A stretch of 64,000 bases of DNA from Talpa occidentalis (GCF_014898055.3 NW_023601433.1:45689876-45753875), one strand, 5' to 3'. Numbered from the stretch's first letter, positions 1-13,698 are shown. Notes: a model not told the origin generated them from the letters alone. Numbers and translations are program-made.

Positions 1-639
1 TTTTTCACTTATCACAGAGTAACCTACTTGTATTTCTGAGTCTAGTTCCTTGCCCAGCACAAAGTAGATTAAAGTGGAAGGAAGGGAGGGAGGGAGAGAC
101 GGAAGGGAGAAAGGGAGGAATGAATGAATGATGTTAATCCAAGCATCTTTCCTGTCTTATTTCTGCTTTTTTCCCCTTCTACCCCCTTGCCCATCGATTT
201 CACAGTCTCCTCTTGCTTTTATTTTTCACTCATAACTATTCTAATTCTCCGCCCCAAGTTCTCATCTCCTCTTCCACTAGATTTGATTACTTCTGAAATC
301 CCTTGTGCTCCCTCTCATGTCTGGAGGGCTTTTGTATTGTCTGGTTAAGCCTCCAGAGCGAGGTACATCATCTTACACTTCAGAAAATCAAGCTTGTGAT
401 AGATTCTTTGCAAATGTTTTAATTTACTCACTGCAGTTTCTAGGTTTATGCATTCTCTTTCGCCTTTTTTTCCCTTTTTACTTGAAAGACTTGGTGAAAG
501 TGTTTCCAGATACTAGTTAAGGATTGCTTTCCCTTGTGAGCTCTTCCATTTCGAGTGTTTCAGCCATCACTTCTAAGTGCAGATTCTGGTTTGGCTTTTA
601 CACAACCAAATAATCATCTGGGTTCTGCATCTGGCATCT
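1..639. other. Non-genic left edge with purine-rich tract
   Basis: I see no exon or recognisable gene here. Positions about 76-128 are a low-complexity purine tract built from GGAA/GGGA units ending in short GAAT repeats. The short open frames in this stretch are T-rich and resemble no protein I know. Confidence 0.6.
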
Positions 640-830
640 CTGCAGTAAGAAACAATGGTCTGTAGCAAGGCCCCATCCTCTGAGCAAGGGGCGAAGCAAC
701 TGGCTTTGATGAACCCCTTATTCCTCATCTGTCAGATGGAACTAATACTCACATCCCACAGGTTATATAAGTCAAATAGGAAAGAAGAATCTATGAGAAC
801 ATGCTTGATAAAGAAGTGTTGGTTAGTTTT
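640..830 (-). repeat. MIR SINE relic
   Basis: Around 705-760 the sequence reads like the reverse complement of the MIR core: the 'cctcatctgtcagatgg' type string followed by a short AC-rich stretch. Divergence is high, as expected for this ancient mammalian family, and the limits are approximate. Confidence 0.45.
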
Positions 831-859
831 GTTTCCTAACTCTTATTTTTTGCCACCTA

Positions 860-1730
860 ATTCGGACATCCATTTCCCCTTGCTTCAAAGTTGCATTAGC
901 CTCTCAACTATTCCTCTTGTATTTAATCTCATGCCTCCACATATTGGGGCATGCAAGGGACAGTATGATCTTTCTAAAGCTCAGACGGTATTGTTTTAAA
1001 ATGGTCACTAGCGTCCCATTACCTAAGAAGGAGGCTCTGAAGTTCTTAGCATGCATTTTGAAACCCTGCTCAGTCTGAGGTCCAAGTCACTGTTCTAGCC
1101 TTGTTGCCACTTGTCTCTCAAATGCAACCGACCTTCTAACTAGTACTCTCCTTACCCCTCCCTGGTCTGGCTTCACTTACTCCAAGTCTGCTTACTCTGC
1201 AACCCCAATTTAAGTGAAGATGTTTCTTTTTTTTTTTTAAAAAAAGATTTATTTATTTATGCATACAAGAGCTGGGGTACAGGCCAGAGATGCGGGGGTT
1301 GAGAGGATTCATCAGAGACAGAGTGGGGAACAGAACAGACAGACTGACTGAAATACACTGATGAGGGGAGCAGTGGGGCAAGACAAGAGAGGTCTGCTGT
1401 GCCATGTGAGTCACCTCCCTGGCCAGGGATCGAACTTGTGCTGCAGTGGCTGCGGACTGCTTCATAGTGCTGATGTTTAACCCCTTGTGCCACCAGGGAG
1501 TCCCCATGAAGATGTTTCTTTTACGATTTTTTTCTGAACTCCTCAATGAATCTTTCCCTGTTCGGACTTGCTAGAGTTTGATTTCTGTGTCTATTACACT
1601 ATGATCTCTCCTAATGGACTGTGAACGATGGAATGTCTTGAATTGATCCTCATCCATCTTTATGATCATCGTAGAGCTTAACACTCTGGTTTCCACATAG
1701 TAGGTACTCAACAACTTTCATCTAATGATA
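860..1730 (+). repeat. L2 LINE 3' region, split by a SINE
   Basis: The order of motifs follows the L2 3' end: a 'gatctttctaaa' block (about 970), a block related to 'gtcccattacctaagaagg' (about 1013), and the terminal 'catagtaggtactcaacaa' (about 1697). A young SINE (1231-1505) interrupts it. This is an ancient, inactive relic. Confidence 0.55.
1231..1505 (-). mobile_element. SINE, Rhin-type, subfamily A
   Basis: Full-length tRNA-derived SINE in reverse orientation: the head is at the right (reverse complement of gggactccctggtggcac) and the AATAAA-bearing A tail at the left. It is flanked by an exact 16-bp target-site duplication, tgaagatgtttctttt, at 1215-1230 and 1507-1522, so both borders are sure. 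It landed in the L2 relic. Confidence 0.9.
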
Positions 1731-3504
1731 CATTCTTCAAAAACATTTTGTATCACTAGGGGTACAGCATTTCTTTAGGAGCTATAGCAGCTACCAAAAA
1801 AGTCTTGTCCTTGACTTAATAAACATAAATATGGTTGAGGAGACAAAGCAACTACATAAAGGAGTCTACACTTGCCTGCTAACTTTTGCTTCCATTTCCG
1901 TGCAGACAAAGTTGCACAGAACTTCAAAATGCTTTGTGTATACTTTTTACTTCTTTATTTACTTATCTATTTATGGGACCCAATTTTTTTAATAGTGCAA
2001 ACGTTTTTTATTTTCCCTCACACCTGTCATGCCATGACTTCACAGGGAATGGATTCCAGTGGTTCAGGCCCCTTCCCTTGGTTCTCACAGTGTGCCTGTC
2101 TGGGTGGAGAAGTCTGGTGCTTCAGTTGAACCCAAGCAGCTTATTTTGACCTTTTTTTCTGATCATGTTCTTTCACATGTTCAGGAAGCTCTCTCGGCTC
2201 TTCCAGTGCCTAGCAGACTCAATACCAACGTGGGAATCTTGGTGGGAATCTTGTCCTTGTTTGTTTACAACAATGGTAAGTGCATGCTGGGTAACATTAG
2301 AGACTCTTCTGGTGTGGGGCATTCTTTCTTGAACAGTGCCCATCCCCTTGCTGTCTAAACTATCACCTTTCTCGTAGATTTGCATGCATGTGATCAAAGG
2401 AACAGCTCCATGTTTTCTAAAAGGGGGAGCACCTCTCCTCTTCCTTTTTGTGTTGGTCATTTTGGCCACTTTTTGGGAGATGATGGTTTCAGCCAAAATC
2501 TTATGTGATCCCATTTTTATATCAGAGTAAAAAAGTGCTGTGGAGAGGGGGACACGTGGAAGCAATTGATTTCTTTGGTGAACACAGCTCCTGTTTATAC
2601 TCATTCCAAGGCTTTGAACATGATTAGACTATTTCCTTGTATTTCCACCATTCCAGTATTGTTTTGTTGCTCACCAGTTTCCATTTCCACACATTTATCT
2701 ATCACAAGATATGCAAAGGGACAAATGTCTGCAGTATTCTTTGGGCATGTCTGCCACCATTTAATTTCAATGGTAACTTTTTCTCCATGTATTTTTTCAA
2801 CTTGGGGAGGGTGAGCTTTGTTCATGGTGTCTACTCTGCAAGCTCAAAGATGCCTCCAGATGAAATTCAAAATTAAGGGCTTTGCTCCCACTTCACGGGA
2901 GGCCCCTGTCTGTGTACATTTTTTAATTTAATTTACAACTTGCTTTAGAGATAACAGCAACATAAGAAACCACATCTTGAGATAAATACATTTGCTAAAA
3001 TTGAGGCCAAAGAGATTGCACAATTGCTCCCAAAGCATTCAAACTTAGGTCCTGCAACAAGTGAAAAATGATTAACGTGGATAAGAAGATAAACTTTGTG
3101 TGGTTAAGCAGAATTTAAGGTCATCAACTGTAAAAAGAAAGTTCAATTAGACTTTTAATGTGTTTTTTTCGGATTCTTTCCATTCTATCAACAACCTAAG
3201 CTGCTAAACTTTTAGAATTATAAAAAGCATGAAGGACTCTGCCATACTCTGAAAACACAAGACAAGAGGGTAGGGATTAGCCACGAGGATGAAGAAGTGG
3301 CTGGATTAGTAGAAGGACAGGATAGAGGAGGATGAGATGGCCTTCTGGTGAGTCCTTGACAGTTCACATTGAGTTCACAGCATGCTCCTGGCTAAAAAAT
3401 GCTGGTAAACATGCCTGTAGAGCACGGACTGTCAACAGATGTCTGCAACTTTAAGGTTTGTGCAAGAAAGCTCAGATCCCCAAACTTGAGCTATAAAGTC
3501 AAAG
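1731..3504. other. Intergenic DNA, nothing recognised
   Basis: No exon, RNA gene or clear repeat was identified. A short direct repeat of gtgggaatcttg lies near 2231-2254. A stretch around 3000-3060 faintly resembles a MIR 3' part, but I would not call it. Confidence 0.45.
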
Positions 3505-3518
3505 AAGTGTGGGCTAGG

Positions 3519-3790
3519 ACCTCCCTGGTGGCCCAGGGATTAAAGTCTCACTGCTATCACGCAATTGACAGCTTCTGCGATATGAGTTCGATCCCTGCCA
3601 AAGAACTAACCCACATGGTGCAGCAGACCTCTCCCATCTTTCCCACTGCTCCCCTCAGCAGTGTGTTTCAGCAGCTCCACCTGTTCTGCTTCCCACTCTG
3701 TTTCTGGTGAATCCTCTCACTCTCCCCTTCACCTCCGGCCTACACCCCAGTTCTTGTATGCATAAATAAATAAAATAAATCTTAAAAAAA
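3519..3790 (+). mobile_element. SINE, Rhin-type, subfamily A
   Basis: Forward copy from acctccctggtggcccag to an A tail carrying AATAAATAAA and TCTTA. It is flanked by an exact 14-bp target duplication, aagtgtgggctagg, at 3505-3518 and 3791-3804. Confidence 0.9.
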
Positions 3791-3804
3791 AAGTGTGGGC
3801 TAGG

Positions 3805-4271
3805 GAATAGAGCACTGGATTTTACATCTGTATTTTCTGGCTTCCAGGAATCTATGAATAACAAAACAAAGAGAAAAGAAAAAAAAAAGGTGGGGGGACT
3901 GATTTAGCTGTATAGGAAATGGCTGGGCCTCATTCTGGTTTGAGATCAGACTATTAGGATTATTGACTAGAATTAAAGAAAATAACATATTTTCAGAAGT
4001 TATTTATATTTCATTCTGATTATAAAAATGGTGCCTTGACCTTCCAATAAACAGACACTTACTTCCCCCACAAGTATCAAAATATTTGGTGGGCTCTTGC
4101 ATAATTATGTTTCAGGCTTACAGAAATAAAGTCTTAATCAGTACTGCAGAAATTCTGCACAAATTTCTATTTATATTGGGGTGTTATGTGTTGATATTAA
4201 GGGGCTATTTCAATATGTTCACCTCATTCAGTATGTACCAGACCTGCCTTTAAAGCTGGCGGCATCGTATT
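3805..4271. other. Intergenic DNA, nothing recognised
   Basis: AT-rich sequence with no gene or repeat that I can name. Confidence 0.4.
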
Positions 4272-4478
4272 TGCAGCAACATGGATGGAGATGGAGGGGG
4301 TTATGCTACACGAAATAAGCCAGAAGGAGGAAGAGAAATATTGAAAGGTTTCACTTATAGGGGAACAGGGAAATCAAACAAAGGGGCAGGAAAAAGACAA
4401 AACTTGCAAAGTGACCATAGACCTGAGGCTTACAGGGGAGGAAGAGGGAGAGGGGTCAAAACAGGGGCGTGGGGGGGG

Positions 4479-4740
4479 GGCTCCCCAGAAGCTGCCTGCA
4501 GCTGTTGCAGCACCAGTTGGATCCCAGGCCCTCATGTGGGAGGGTCCCACATGGCTTGCAGACCTCTCCCACCTCCCGCTGCTCCCCTCAGCAGTGTACT
4601 TGGTCAGGCTGCCTGATCTGTTCCCCGCTCTGGCTCTGATGAATTCTTTCACCCTCCTGCGCTTCTGACTGTACCCAGTGCTTGTATAAATAAATAAATA
4701 AATCTTAAAAAAGAAAAAAACAACAACAAAACCAAAAAAA
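4479..4740 (+). mobile_element. SINE, Rhin-type, subfamily B, A-box region deleted
   Basis: The head 'ggctcccc' is joined directly to 'gaagctgcc', so about 30 bp containing the pol III A box are missing. The middle (agggtcccacatggc) and 3' part (ctgactgtacccagtgcttg) are diagnostic of subfamily B. The tail is AAATAAATAAATAAATCTT followed by a degenerate A run to 4740. A run of ten G residues (4471-4480) adjoins the head. I found no convincing target duplication. Confidence 0.8.
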
Positions 4741-4756
4741 CGGGCTGAAGAGCACC

Positions 4757-4931
4757 AGGGAAAGAAGGGAGAACTTACTGTCCCACAAAATTAAAAGTAA
4801 TACAGTATATTATAATGCCCCCTGAGTATTGGTTTTGATATAAAGGGGACTTAATTGTTCTAAATGCATCCAATAGGATCATAATTATAATGTGTTCTGA
4901 GTGCTTCAGACACCTAACATAAGAGATACCT
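4757..4931 (+). repeat. Left arm of exact 175-bp inverted repeat
   Basis: Base-by-base comparison shows that the reverse complement of this arm equals 5549-5723 with no mismatch. The arm begins agggaaagaaggg and ends taagagatacct. Identity stops abruptly at both ends. It lies within the L1-like element. Confidence 0.95.
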
Positions 4932-5548
4932 TATGGTGGTGGGAGAACTACTGGGACTACACCTGAGCGGAGAAATCAAATACTGTCCAAAAATGAACGA
5001 TGTAAGAAAATAAATAAATTTAAAATAAAAAGATAATAAAGTTGTTGGCATCATGTCCTGGCATCTGGTACCTCATGCTACCCTCTAGCTGGTCCTAACT
5101 CTTTCTTTCATGTTATCCACACCTGTGATTTCTGCTAGGCACTGCAGCAACGTGACATCCCAGATGAAAGATATTCATGCCAGACTGTGAATAGAAGATC
5201 AAAATGCTTCCTATTCCTCCTCTCCTTACTCTCATACAAGCAATTTTGTAACTTCCCCAAAGACACCCACAGTTTAAATAGGTGAATGAATACCTGAAAG
5301 CCGGAACTGTGACTATATAATTAGTGGAAGGCGAGGCACGGTGTGGAGGTAGAAGACTCTGGGCAGTGGGTGGGGTGGGAAACCTTCCTCATACGCTCAA
5401 ACCACACCACCTGCTTCTCCATGTCAGCCCCACCTAGTTGCTTTGGTTCCTTGGAGGACATTGGCCTTTGTTAAAACCATTGATTCTGGGGTATCTGGGG
5501 AGTGGGGGAGGGGAGATATTAAAAGGGAAAAAAGCTCCCAAAAAGGGG

Positions 5549-5723
5549 AGGTATCTCTTATGTTAGGTGTCTGAAGCACTCAGAACACATTATAATTATG
5601 ATCCTATTGGATGCATTTAGAACAATTAAGTCCCCTTTATATCAAAACCAATACTCAGGGGGCATTATAATATACTGTATTACTTTTAATTTTGTGGGAC
5701 AGTAAGTTCTCCCTTCTTTCCCT
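5549..5723 (-). repeat. Right arm of exact 175-bp inverted repeat
   Basis: This is the exact reverse complement of 4757-4931, separated from it by a 617-bp spacer (4932-5548). There is no A or T tail at its borders and no flanking duplication, so it does not look like an independent retrotransposon insertion. The spacer holds the end of the L1-like element and otherwise unrecognised DNA, without an ORF of note. Confidence 0.95.
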
Positions 5724-6139
5724 TTTCTGTCACTAATATGGTTTTGTCTCACTTTTATTCCAACTACAAGAGGAAGAGCCTGTTTCTTTTCTCTCCCTCT
5801 CTGAGGTGAGTCGTGTTTATTTTTGCCTCAGAGTCCATAGGTAGTTTCTGAGATTTAACCATTTTCTCTAGTTTCCCAACAGCTCCATTTGGAAACAGTT
5901 CCATGGTGGCCACCGCCAGGGTGAAAGACACGTTTGTTCATATTTGCTAGTTCCACATTTGACAGCTGCCGTCGGTAGCCTGGACGCTGCCTTCTCCTGA
6001 GAAGTGCTGAGTGATTCTCCGGCTCTGGGAATCCCAGTCGTCGTGAAAGCCATTGAGATCCACTGGAAGTGGAATGGATTCCTCCCCAGAGGACTCAGTC
6101 TCCCCACGTCCCTCAGACCGAACCCCCCTGGTCAAGTCC
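5724..6139. other. Upstream flank of FAM89A
   Basis: Moderately AT-rich sequence turning GC-rich after about 5950. No exon or repeat was recognised. It may hold distal promoter sequence of FAM89A. Confidence 0.4.
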
Positions 6140-7374
<1,235 letters not shown>

Positions 7375-9824
7375 TGAGCCCAAGGGGTCGGGAGCGGTGT
7401 GCGATGGTGTTTTCCTGCCCCGAAGAGGACAGCATTTTGTCCACGCGAGTGCAGACAGCAGATTGGAACAGTCTGCGGCCCCCTCCCCCGCGCCCCAGGC
7501 GGCGGGTGCAGAATCCGATTACAGCCGGAGGGCTCGTGCCCACGGATGGCTGCGACCGCGAACCCTCACCCCTCAGCCCCCCAGAGCTGTAAAGCTGATT
7601 ACCCAAACTCGCTGGAAAAGGAGGGGGTGGGTGGTGCCCTCCCTGTTCGGGTGAAGCCCATGTGGTTTGTCTGGGCTCCAAACAATGGGGCTTAGCTTTC
7701 CCGAGTTCTCGGGATGTACATTAAGGGGTTTGTGGACTGGACACGGAGATTTAGGGTGACCCCAGAAGCAGGGTCAGGGAAGGAACTGGGGTGGCGTCTC
7801 CAGACTTGGAGCCAGAAAAGAACAGAAAAACTTCCTCTTTTCTAACCCCTCTTGCTTGCCGCGTCTCCTCCCCCCTGGTCACCCTCTCTCTTTTTTATAA
7901 TCTGGCCTTTCTTTTTCATCCACTGCAGGTTTTTTCTGTAGTATAGGAGAATACTTGATAAAGGAAATCTAACATACGAAAGCAATTTTTCCCCTAAGAA
8001 TAAATTTTCCAAAAATTTTGCCATAGGAATCCTTTCAATATTCATCTAGTGCATGAAGATATTGTTTAGAAAATTCCAATTAATGCATTCATTTTTTTCC
8101 CCCAGCAGTGTATCTGTTGTGACATCTAAGACTGAATTAAATCCAGAAAAAACGGTCTTAACACTTGTTAATCAATTAGATACTGTGCCTTACTCTGTTA
8201 CTGGATTAGACATTCTGATTTCCATTTCTCTCTGAATAGATTTTCCAACCTTCTTATAGAATGATTTAAATTCCAAGCCAGATGTTTTGTTTGTTAATAA
8301 GCTTTGCCACCAGCATTGCACAGCCAGTGACTGCATTTTAATTCAATAAATCTACACCTAGTGTGTTTACAGTCTGAACTGGACAGTAGCATAAATATAG
8401 GAGTGAAATAGTAAAAATTGTGCTTGGTTAAGTACCATACTTGAACAGGAGTCAGGAAAACCTCAGACTGCTCTGTTGTGAAGTTCTGGTTTCTAAACAT
8501 GTGAGGGAGTCAGGCTGTGGTGACTTGGGAGTCAATGCCATTCCCGAAAGTATTTTTCCAGGTCCCTCCTGGTGTGACTAAAGTGCATTCACAACCTTAT
8601 AATTATGCCTTGGACCAGAGCTGTTGCTAAGCCTAACTATTTGAAGCACAAGGAAAATAAACAGCCATCTTTGGTCTTGCTGATATTTAACTGAGATAAA
8701 GATAAGATGTGGCTACAGGCCTTGACAAGTCCCTTTCAAGAAATGTCTCAAGGTCTTTAAAAGTATTTTGGCCTTTAAAAAATAGTGCTGTAGTCTCACA
8801 GCTTTTTAAGAGAATTACTAACCATGGCAATGGGGCTCTGAATGGTCACATACAGCTGAGGCACCCACTGGGGCCATCTTGAGAGATAAGAACTAGAATT
8901 CCTGAATTATCTGCAAAATAGTCTGTGTCCATCTATTTAATTGGGAAGATTGAGGTCAAATCTGTGTCAAGGCACATAACTAGATGTTTGGCAGAATGTG
9001 GCTAATCTCTTTCTGAAAAAGTCCTATCTGAGCACTGAGGGGGGACCCCCTTCCAGCAGTGGTGGTGTGGATGGCAGGGAGGGATTATAAAATAATGAGG
9101 TTGGTCAAGGGCGCTAAGAAAGTAGCTGCAGAGTGGAGCTGAGTGGTCTAAGTAGATCAGCTGGGGAAAAGCATATTAAACTGAGAGGGAGGGTGCAGGG
9201 AAGGTGCCTGTAGGGCGTTGCCAAATGCCTTTTGTTGCAAAGGATGTAAGCAGGACAGTGGCACAGAGTTGGACTTTGAGGGATTAATTGGATAGCAAGG
9301 AGATGCTAGAGGTGAGACTGGGGGAGTCTCCAGCAGACCAGGGGCAGTGAATGTGAAAAGTCAAATGGGGGACACTTTGCTGAAGCAGAACCTGCAGGAA
9401 TTGCTGATTAAATATCAGTATCAGGGTAAGGAATAGGGGTCAGAGATGACTTAAGCTTTTTTTTATGGAAAATGCAGCAAAGTGAAACAATGAAAAAATG
9501 ACAGTTCCAACATCTAGAGGTAATCAGTGTTAACATTTTGATGTATCTCCTCAGTAGACACAATTTGAATGCTTTCCGTACATCATTTTAATTTAATTCT
9601 TCTATCTTTACGAGATTGATGCTCAGTCTATTTCATATATCTTTTAAAAATCACTGACAATTTCTGTAACTCTCCTGAGGTCACAAACTACCAGGTGTGT
9701 CCCACTCTGAAGTCCTGTTTAGCCATTGCACTCTCCTGCTTGCATGGGTGTGCATATGTGTGCATGGATCACATCATACATTCTGGGTACCATATATACT
9801 GCAAACGTTTTCTGGGTCAGTATA

Positions 9825-10191
9825 CAGTTGACCCTTGAACAACATGGGTTTGAACTTTGGTTCACTTATATGCCAAATTTCTTATAAACAGACAATATAA
9901 ACTTACAGTATTGATAAATACAGTGCAGTAATGTGAGTGCATTTTCTCTTCCTTATGAATTTCTTAACATTTTGTTTTCTCTAGCTTACTTTTTTGTAAG
10001 AACACATATATAATGTATGCAATATGCAAAATATATGTTCATTGACTTTATGTTATCAGTAAAGCTTCCAGTACCCAGGAGCCTATTAGTAGTTAAGTTT
10101 GGGGGGAGTCAGAGTCATATGTGGATTTTCGTCTAGGAGGTGAGCACCTCTAACCCCTGCATTGTTCAATATACAGTTCAAGCGTCAATTG
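9825..10191 (+). mobile_element. MER2 DNA transposon relic (Tigger group)
   Basis: Starts cagttgacccttgaacaac and ends with the inverted terminal sequence (ttcaagcgtcaattg), flanked by TA dinucleotides as expected for Tc1/mariner-type insertion. Internal strings (cttccttatgaatttctta, tctctagcttactttttt) match MER2. It is non-autonomous, and its length of about 367 bp agrees with a full element. A short direct repeat (tgtactatag twice) follows at 10192-10211. Confidence 0.85.
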
Positions 10192-12099
10192 TGTACTATA
10201 GTGTACTATAGTGTCTTCAATAACTACACACTATGGCATTGCATGGCAGTATCATAAGATTTTTGAACCTTGGTAATCAATCCATCATTGGAAAGTGGGC
10301 TCCACTGCAGCAATAGGGGAGTCAGAAGAAGTGGCTACTTTAGGGGAGAAGGTGGTTTGCCATTACATCAGGGGAAGCGTGTATTAAACATTTCAGAATG
10401 TAGAGCTGGAAACTGGAAGAGAGATTTTGGCCTGGAAATAACCTCTTGAAGGAAGGTGTGAGTGGAACCTGGGGGAAGTCTGAGGGGGAGCCTGTATGTG
10501 TAGAGAGTTCCCCAGGGTGACAATCTGCTTTGCGAGACATGATTTTCACTCCAAGTTTCAACTCTTCCTGTTCTAGTAACTGCTCGTGAAATTCTGTCCT
10601 GTTCCACTTCTCTATCTTCTCCCCAACAGGCCCATTTGGCAAGCTGTAGGGGCCATGCAGATGGTGATTGCTCATGCAGATTAGGTATAGACCAGAAAAA
10701 GCCCTTTAGAACAAGGAGTTGCATTTGTTGTGTGTGTTTAATTAAATATTAGACACTATTTTTGGAGCACATTCATGGGGAGATCAGTGTTAGCTATATA
10801 AAGTGCTGTGGAAGATACAGGGTGAATTAGAACTAAACTACCTAGATATTAAGGAGATTATTCCATGATTGCTGTAGTTTAGGCAATTATTTTATTTTTT
10901 TCCCCTGCATTTTGAACCTTGGCTGCTAATAGTGTATAGACTCAGTTTCACCCAAGCTGCTTAGCTCCAGTTTGTAAATAATGTGTGACAGGATGCCAGT
11001 GGGCCCAGCTTGGGTAGCCAGGGTAACCTGGGCCACCCACTAGTGACCCAGGGTGGGTGGTATTTTACTAAGTTGGTGTGACCATGTGGATGGGATGGAG
11101 AACTGGAGATTGCCCAAAGAAAGAACAGTTTGCAGAAATGGAGCAGGATACTCCCGGACAGCTAAAATGCTAGATGCCCATCACGGACTTCTTTCATTTA
11201 GAAAGAATACATAGAAATGATTTGCCCTCAAGGGTCTGCTAAGTTCACAGGCTAACTTTACTAATCTAGCTCTCAGTTGCTCTTTCAAATCCTACATGTT
11301 ATTTGAAGGGTGCCCTTGACCTGGATGCCCACAGTGTTAGTGGGACCCTGGCATACTCCTTTCCTTGCACAGACTGCCTGCCCTTCCCAGTGGCTCCGTG
11401 AGATGAGTGCATCGAGCTTAGGTACCCGAGTCACATCAATGTGCAGACATAGAAAGAGAGACTTAGATGTGGGGGCAGGGGATCTTTGTGGGGCAGCATT
11501 CCTGGGGCGGGGGTCCTACGTTCTACTTCTAAAATCCATGGCAGCAACTTCTGGTAGCTCTGATTCGGAACCTCTGTGCCTCATTTTTTTTTTCCTTCAA
11601 GCTGTCAAACTTATTTTGGTCACTCACTTGTGCATGAGAAATCATCCATACAGAACTTTCGAATTCCTGAGCTGCAGTGATATAAGTGAAGAATGTAATC
11701 TGAGGGGAAAGTTTGATTTGTGAGAACAATGACACTTATCTTTCCTGCATCTTGGTTGAGACAGCTGTGCCTATGAGCTTGTCTGCGAAGCTGTATTCCA
11801 GGAGACAGCCATTAGCTTGAGGAGCCCCTATCCCAGCAGAGTTCTCATTACGTGTAACACCAGGGTCTTAGAGAGGAGCTTTTAAAAAGGCTTATGATAA
11901 AGGTCTAATCTGGAATCAAGCCTGTGAAATGCCATCTGGAATGAGAGCTTTAGCTCCCAATGCAGTGGTGTTCATGATTGATCAGAGGGCTGAGAACGTG
12001 CCATGGCCTTATATATTTTTTTGTTTTCAGTGGTCTTACCACCAGCATGGTTTATCATGGTGTTCCTCCAAAGGATGATCATACTCTTACCCCGAAACG

Positions 12100-12250
12100 C
12101 CTGCCCAGTCCCAGAATCCCCTAGGTGACTTGCTAAGATGAGTATTTCTAAGCTCTTTCTTATACCTATAGAATCAGAATCTGGGATATGGCAGAATCTG
12201 CACTTCTAACAAGTTCTTTAAGAGCTGGGAAGCTTAAGAGCCAGCCATCA
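12100..12250. mobile_element. MER5A-like hAT-Charlie relic
   Basis: The sequence follows the MER5A pattern: 'cagaatcccctaggtgacttgctaa', a central 'agaatcagaatctggga' block, then 'aacaagttctttaagagctggg'. It is diverged and the ends are not definable. Confidence 0.5.
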
Positions 12251-12362
12251 GAAACTATATAATACAATTTAGAAAAGTCACACTGATATTTTAGGCTATA
12301 GATCCCTTACTGGAAGAAGGAGATTTAATACTACAAAAATCAGGCTGTATACAATGGTTCTT

Positions 12363-12411
12363 TTTTTTTTTTTTTTTTTTGGTGGGACCCTCGACCGTGG
12401 CCGGGGAGGCC
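12363..12411 (-). mobile_element. 49-bp micro-SINE insertion (subfamily B derivative)
   Basis: On the minus strand the insert reads ggcctccccggccac, then a gagggtcccacc block, then 18 A. It lies between exact 18-bp duplications, ctgtatacaatggttctt (12345-12362 and 12412-12429). The 31-nt core joins the SINE head to an interior segment at ctccccgg, a string that occurs at both places in subfamily B copies such as 28668-28950. It lacks the rest of the SINE but has an A tail and target duplication, so it was made by target-primed reverse transcription. Confidence 0.85.
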
Positions 12412-13698
12412 CTGTATACAATGGTTCTTAAAGTCTTTAGGCCATAGTTGTCCTGTGTGGTAATTGTCTTTGCCCTGCCCCCTGTCCCCACAAGTTTCCA
12501 CCCAGTGAAAGCCAAAACTAAAAGTTTGAATTTGTACATGTGAAAGCACATGTGTGTCTCTGGGCTGGGATGTGGGGCAGTAGGGGCAGACTGGGTCACT
12601 GGCCTCCTTTTGCTCACTTTTGAGCTTATGTCTAAGAGAGTTATATTTAGGTTCCCAAGATTTGAAGCTGTAAAGAACTGAAGATATTTGTTCATGTCAG
12701 TTTGAACTTTTGTCTGTTTCTCTACTGACCTGTGGACCTCCGTAGATATTTTCCCTAACCCATGCATTTCTTACAAATAACCCAAGCCTTCTACTCACTC
12801 CCCCCACCCCCCACACCAGCTTTTTGGCTAAAGACCTTCATCTGTTAAATGTCAAAAGTGCCCCAGTTGGTGGCACTTAGGTCAACTCTTCATTTACAGA
12901 GGACCTCAGATAAGAAAGTGACATTGGTACTATTCCCTCCACCCTCTACCTCCTGCCCCTTCCGGAACCCTGGAGCAGGTGTTACTATAGATCTTAGAGG
13001 TGAGGTGGGCAAGAATGTTCAGGGAGGGCTAGGACCCAAAACCTTTCATTTCCACCAAGCAGCACTTAGAAAGGTTGGTGGGTTTTTTCCTGGAATGCCA
13101 GTCTAAACTCCACAGAGACTTGAGACCCCAGTTTGAAGAGCTAAGTTTTCTACAATCTTGTGTGAATTTTTTTGTGTCTGAAAAAATTCACAGAAATTTC
13201 ACAAAACCCCACAGAGAGACCACAGACTCCAGGAACAGGAAACCCTCCCTGAGACTGGCTAGGCCAGATATTTACCCCCTCTTGCCCAACATCATTCCCC
13301 ACAGTCTGACCTCCTGTTCACCTCATTCTTTGCCCACATGCTCCAGATGTTTCCAGGTGATAAATATGTGGGACTCAGAAAGATTGTTTCTTTCCTGTAA
13401 CTCATTATCCCACTAACGATGTTCATTCTCCTCCAGGAATTTTGGAGACAGGAAAACCCTGAAACTCCCTTATAGGAATTCGTTGACCATTAAAAAGATT
13501 TACAAAATATTATTATTCATAAAAATTTTGTTGTAAAATACATCAATATTAAAATTTTACCAATTTTAATTGCTAATAAGGTAAATATTGATAAGTATAA
13601 CCCACATAAGCAAGTACTCAGAGTCTCAATGATATTAAAGAGTATGAAGGAGTCCCAAGACTGTTTGAAGATTACTGCTTTAGAACATGGAATTTGGG

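Larger units (their letters stand above)
4272..5040 (+). repeat. L1-like 3' end, split by a SINE
   Basis: The block at about 4277-4360 (gcaacatggatggagatgg, then acgaaataagccagaagg, then a 'tttcacttatagg' type motif) has the form of the L1 ORF2/3'UTR junction of laurasiatherian L1s. The block at about 4940-5040 (actacacctgagcgg, then an A-rich AATAAATAAATTT tail) has the form of an L1 3' terminus. A SINE (4479-4740) sits between them. The left arm of the exact inverted repeat lies inside this element. Family assignment is from pattern memory only. Confidence 0.45.

Noticed and set aside
4757..5723. Inverted repeat as the ends of a classical DNA transposon
   Set aside because: No target duplication flanks the pair, the spacer has no transposase remnant, and one arm is continuous with an L1-like element. 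Kept only as an alternative.
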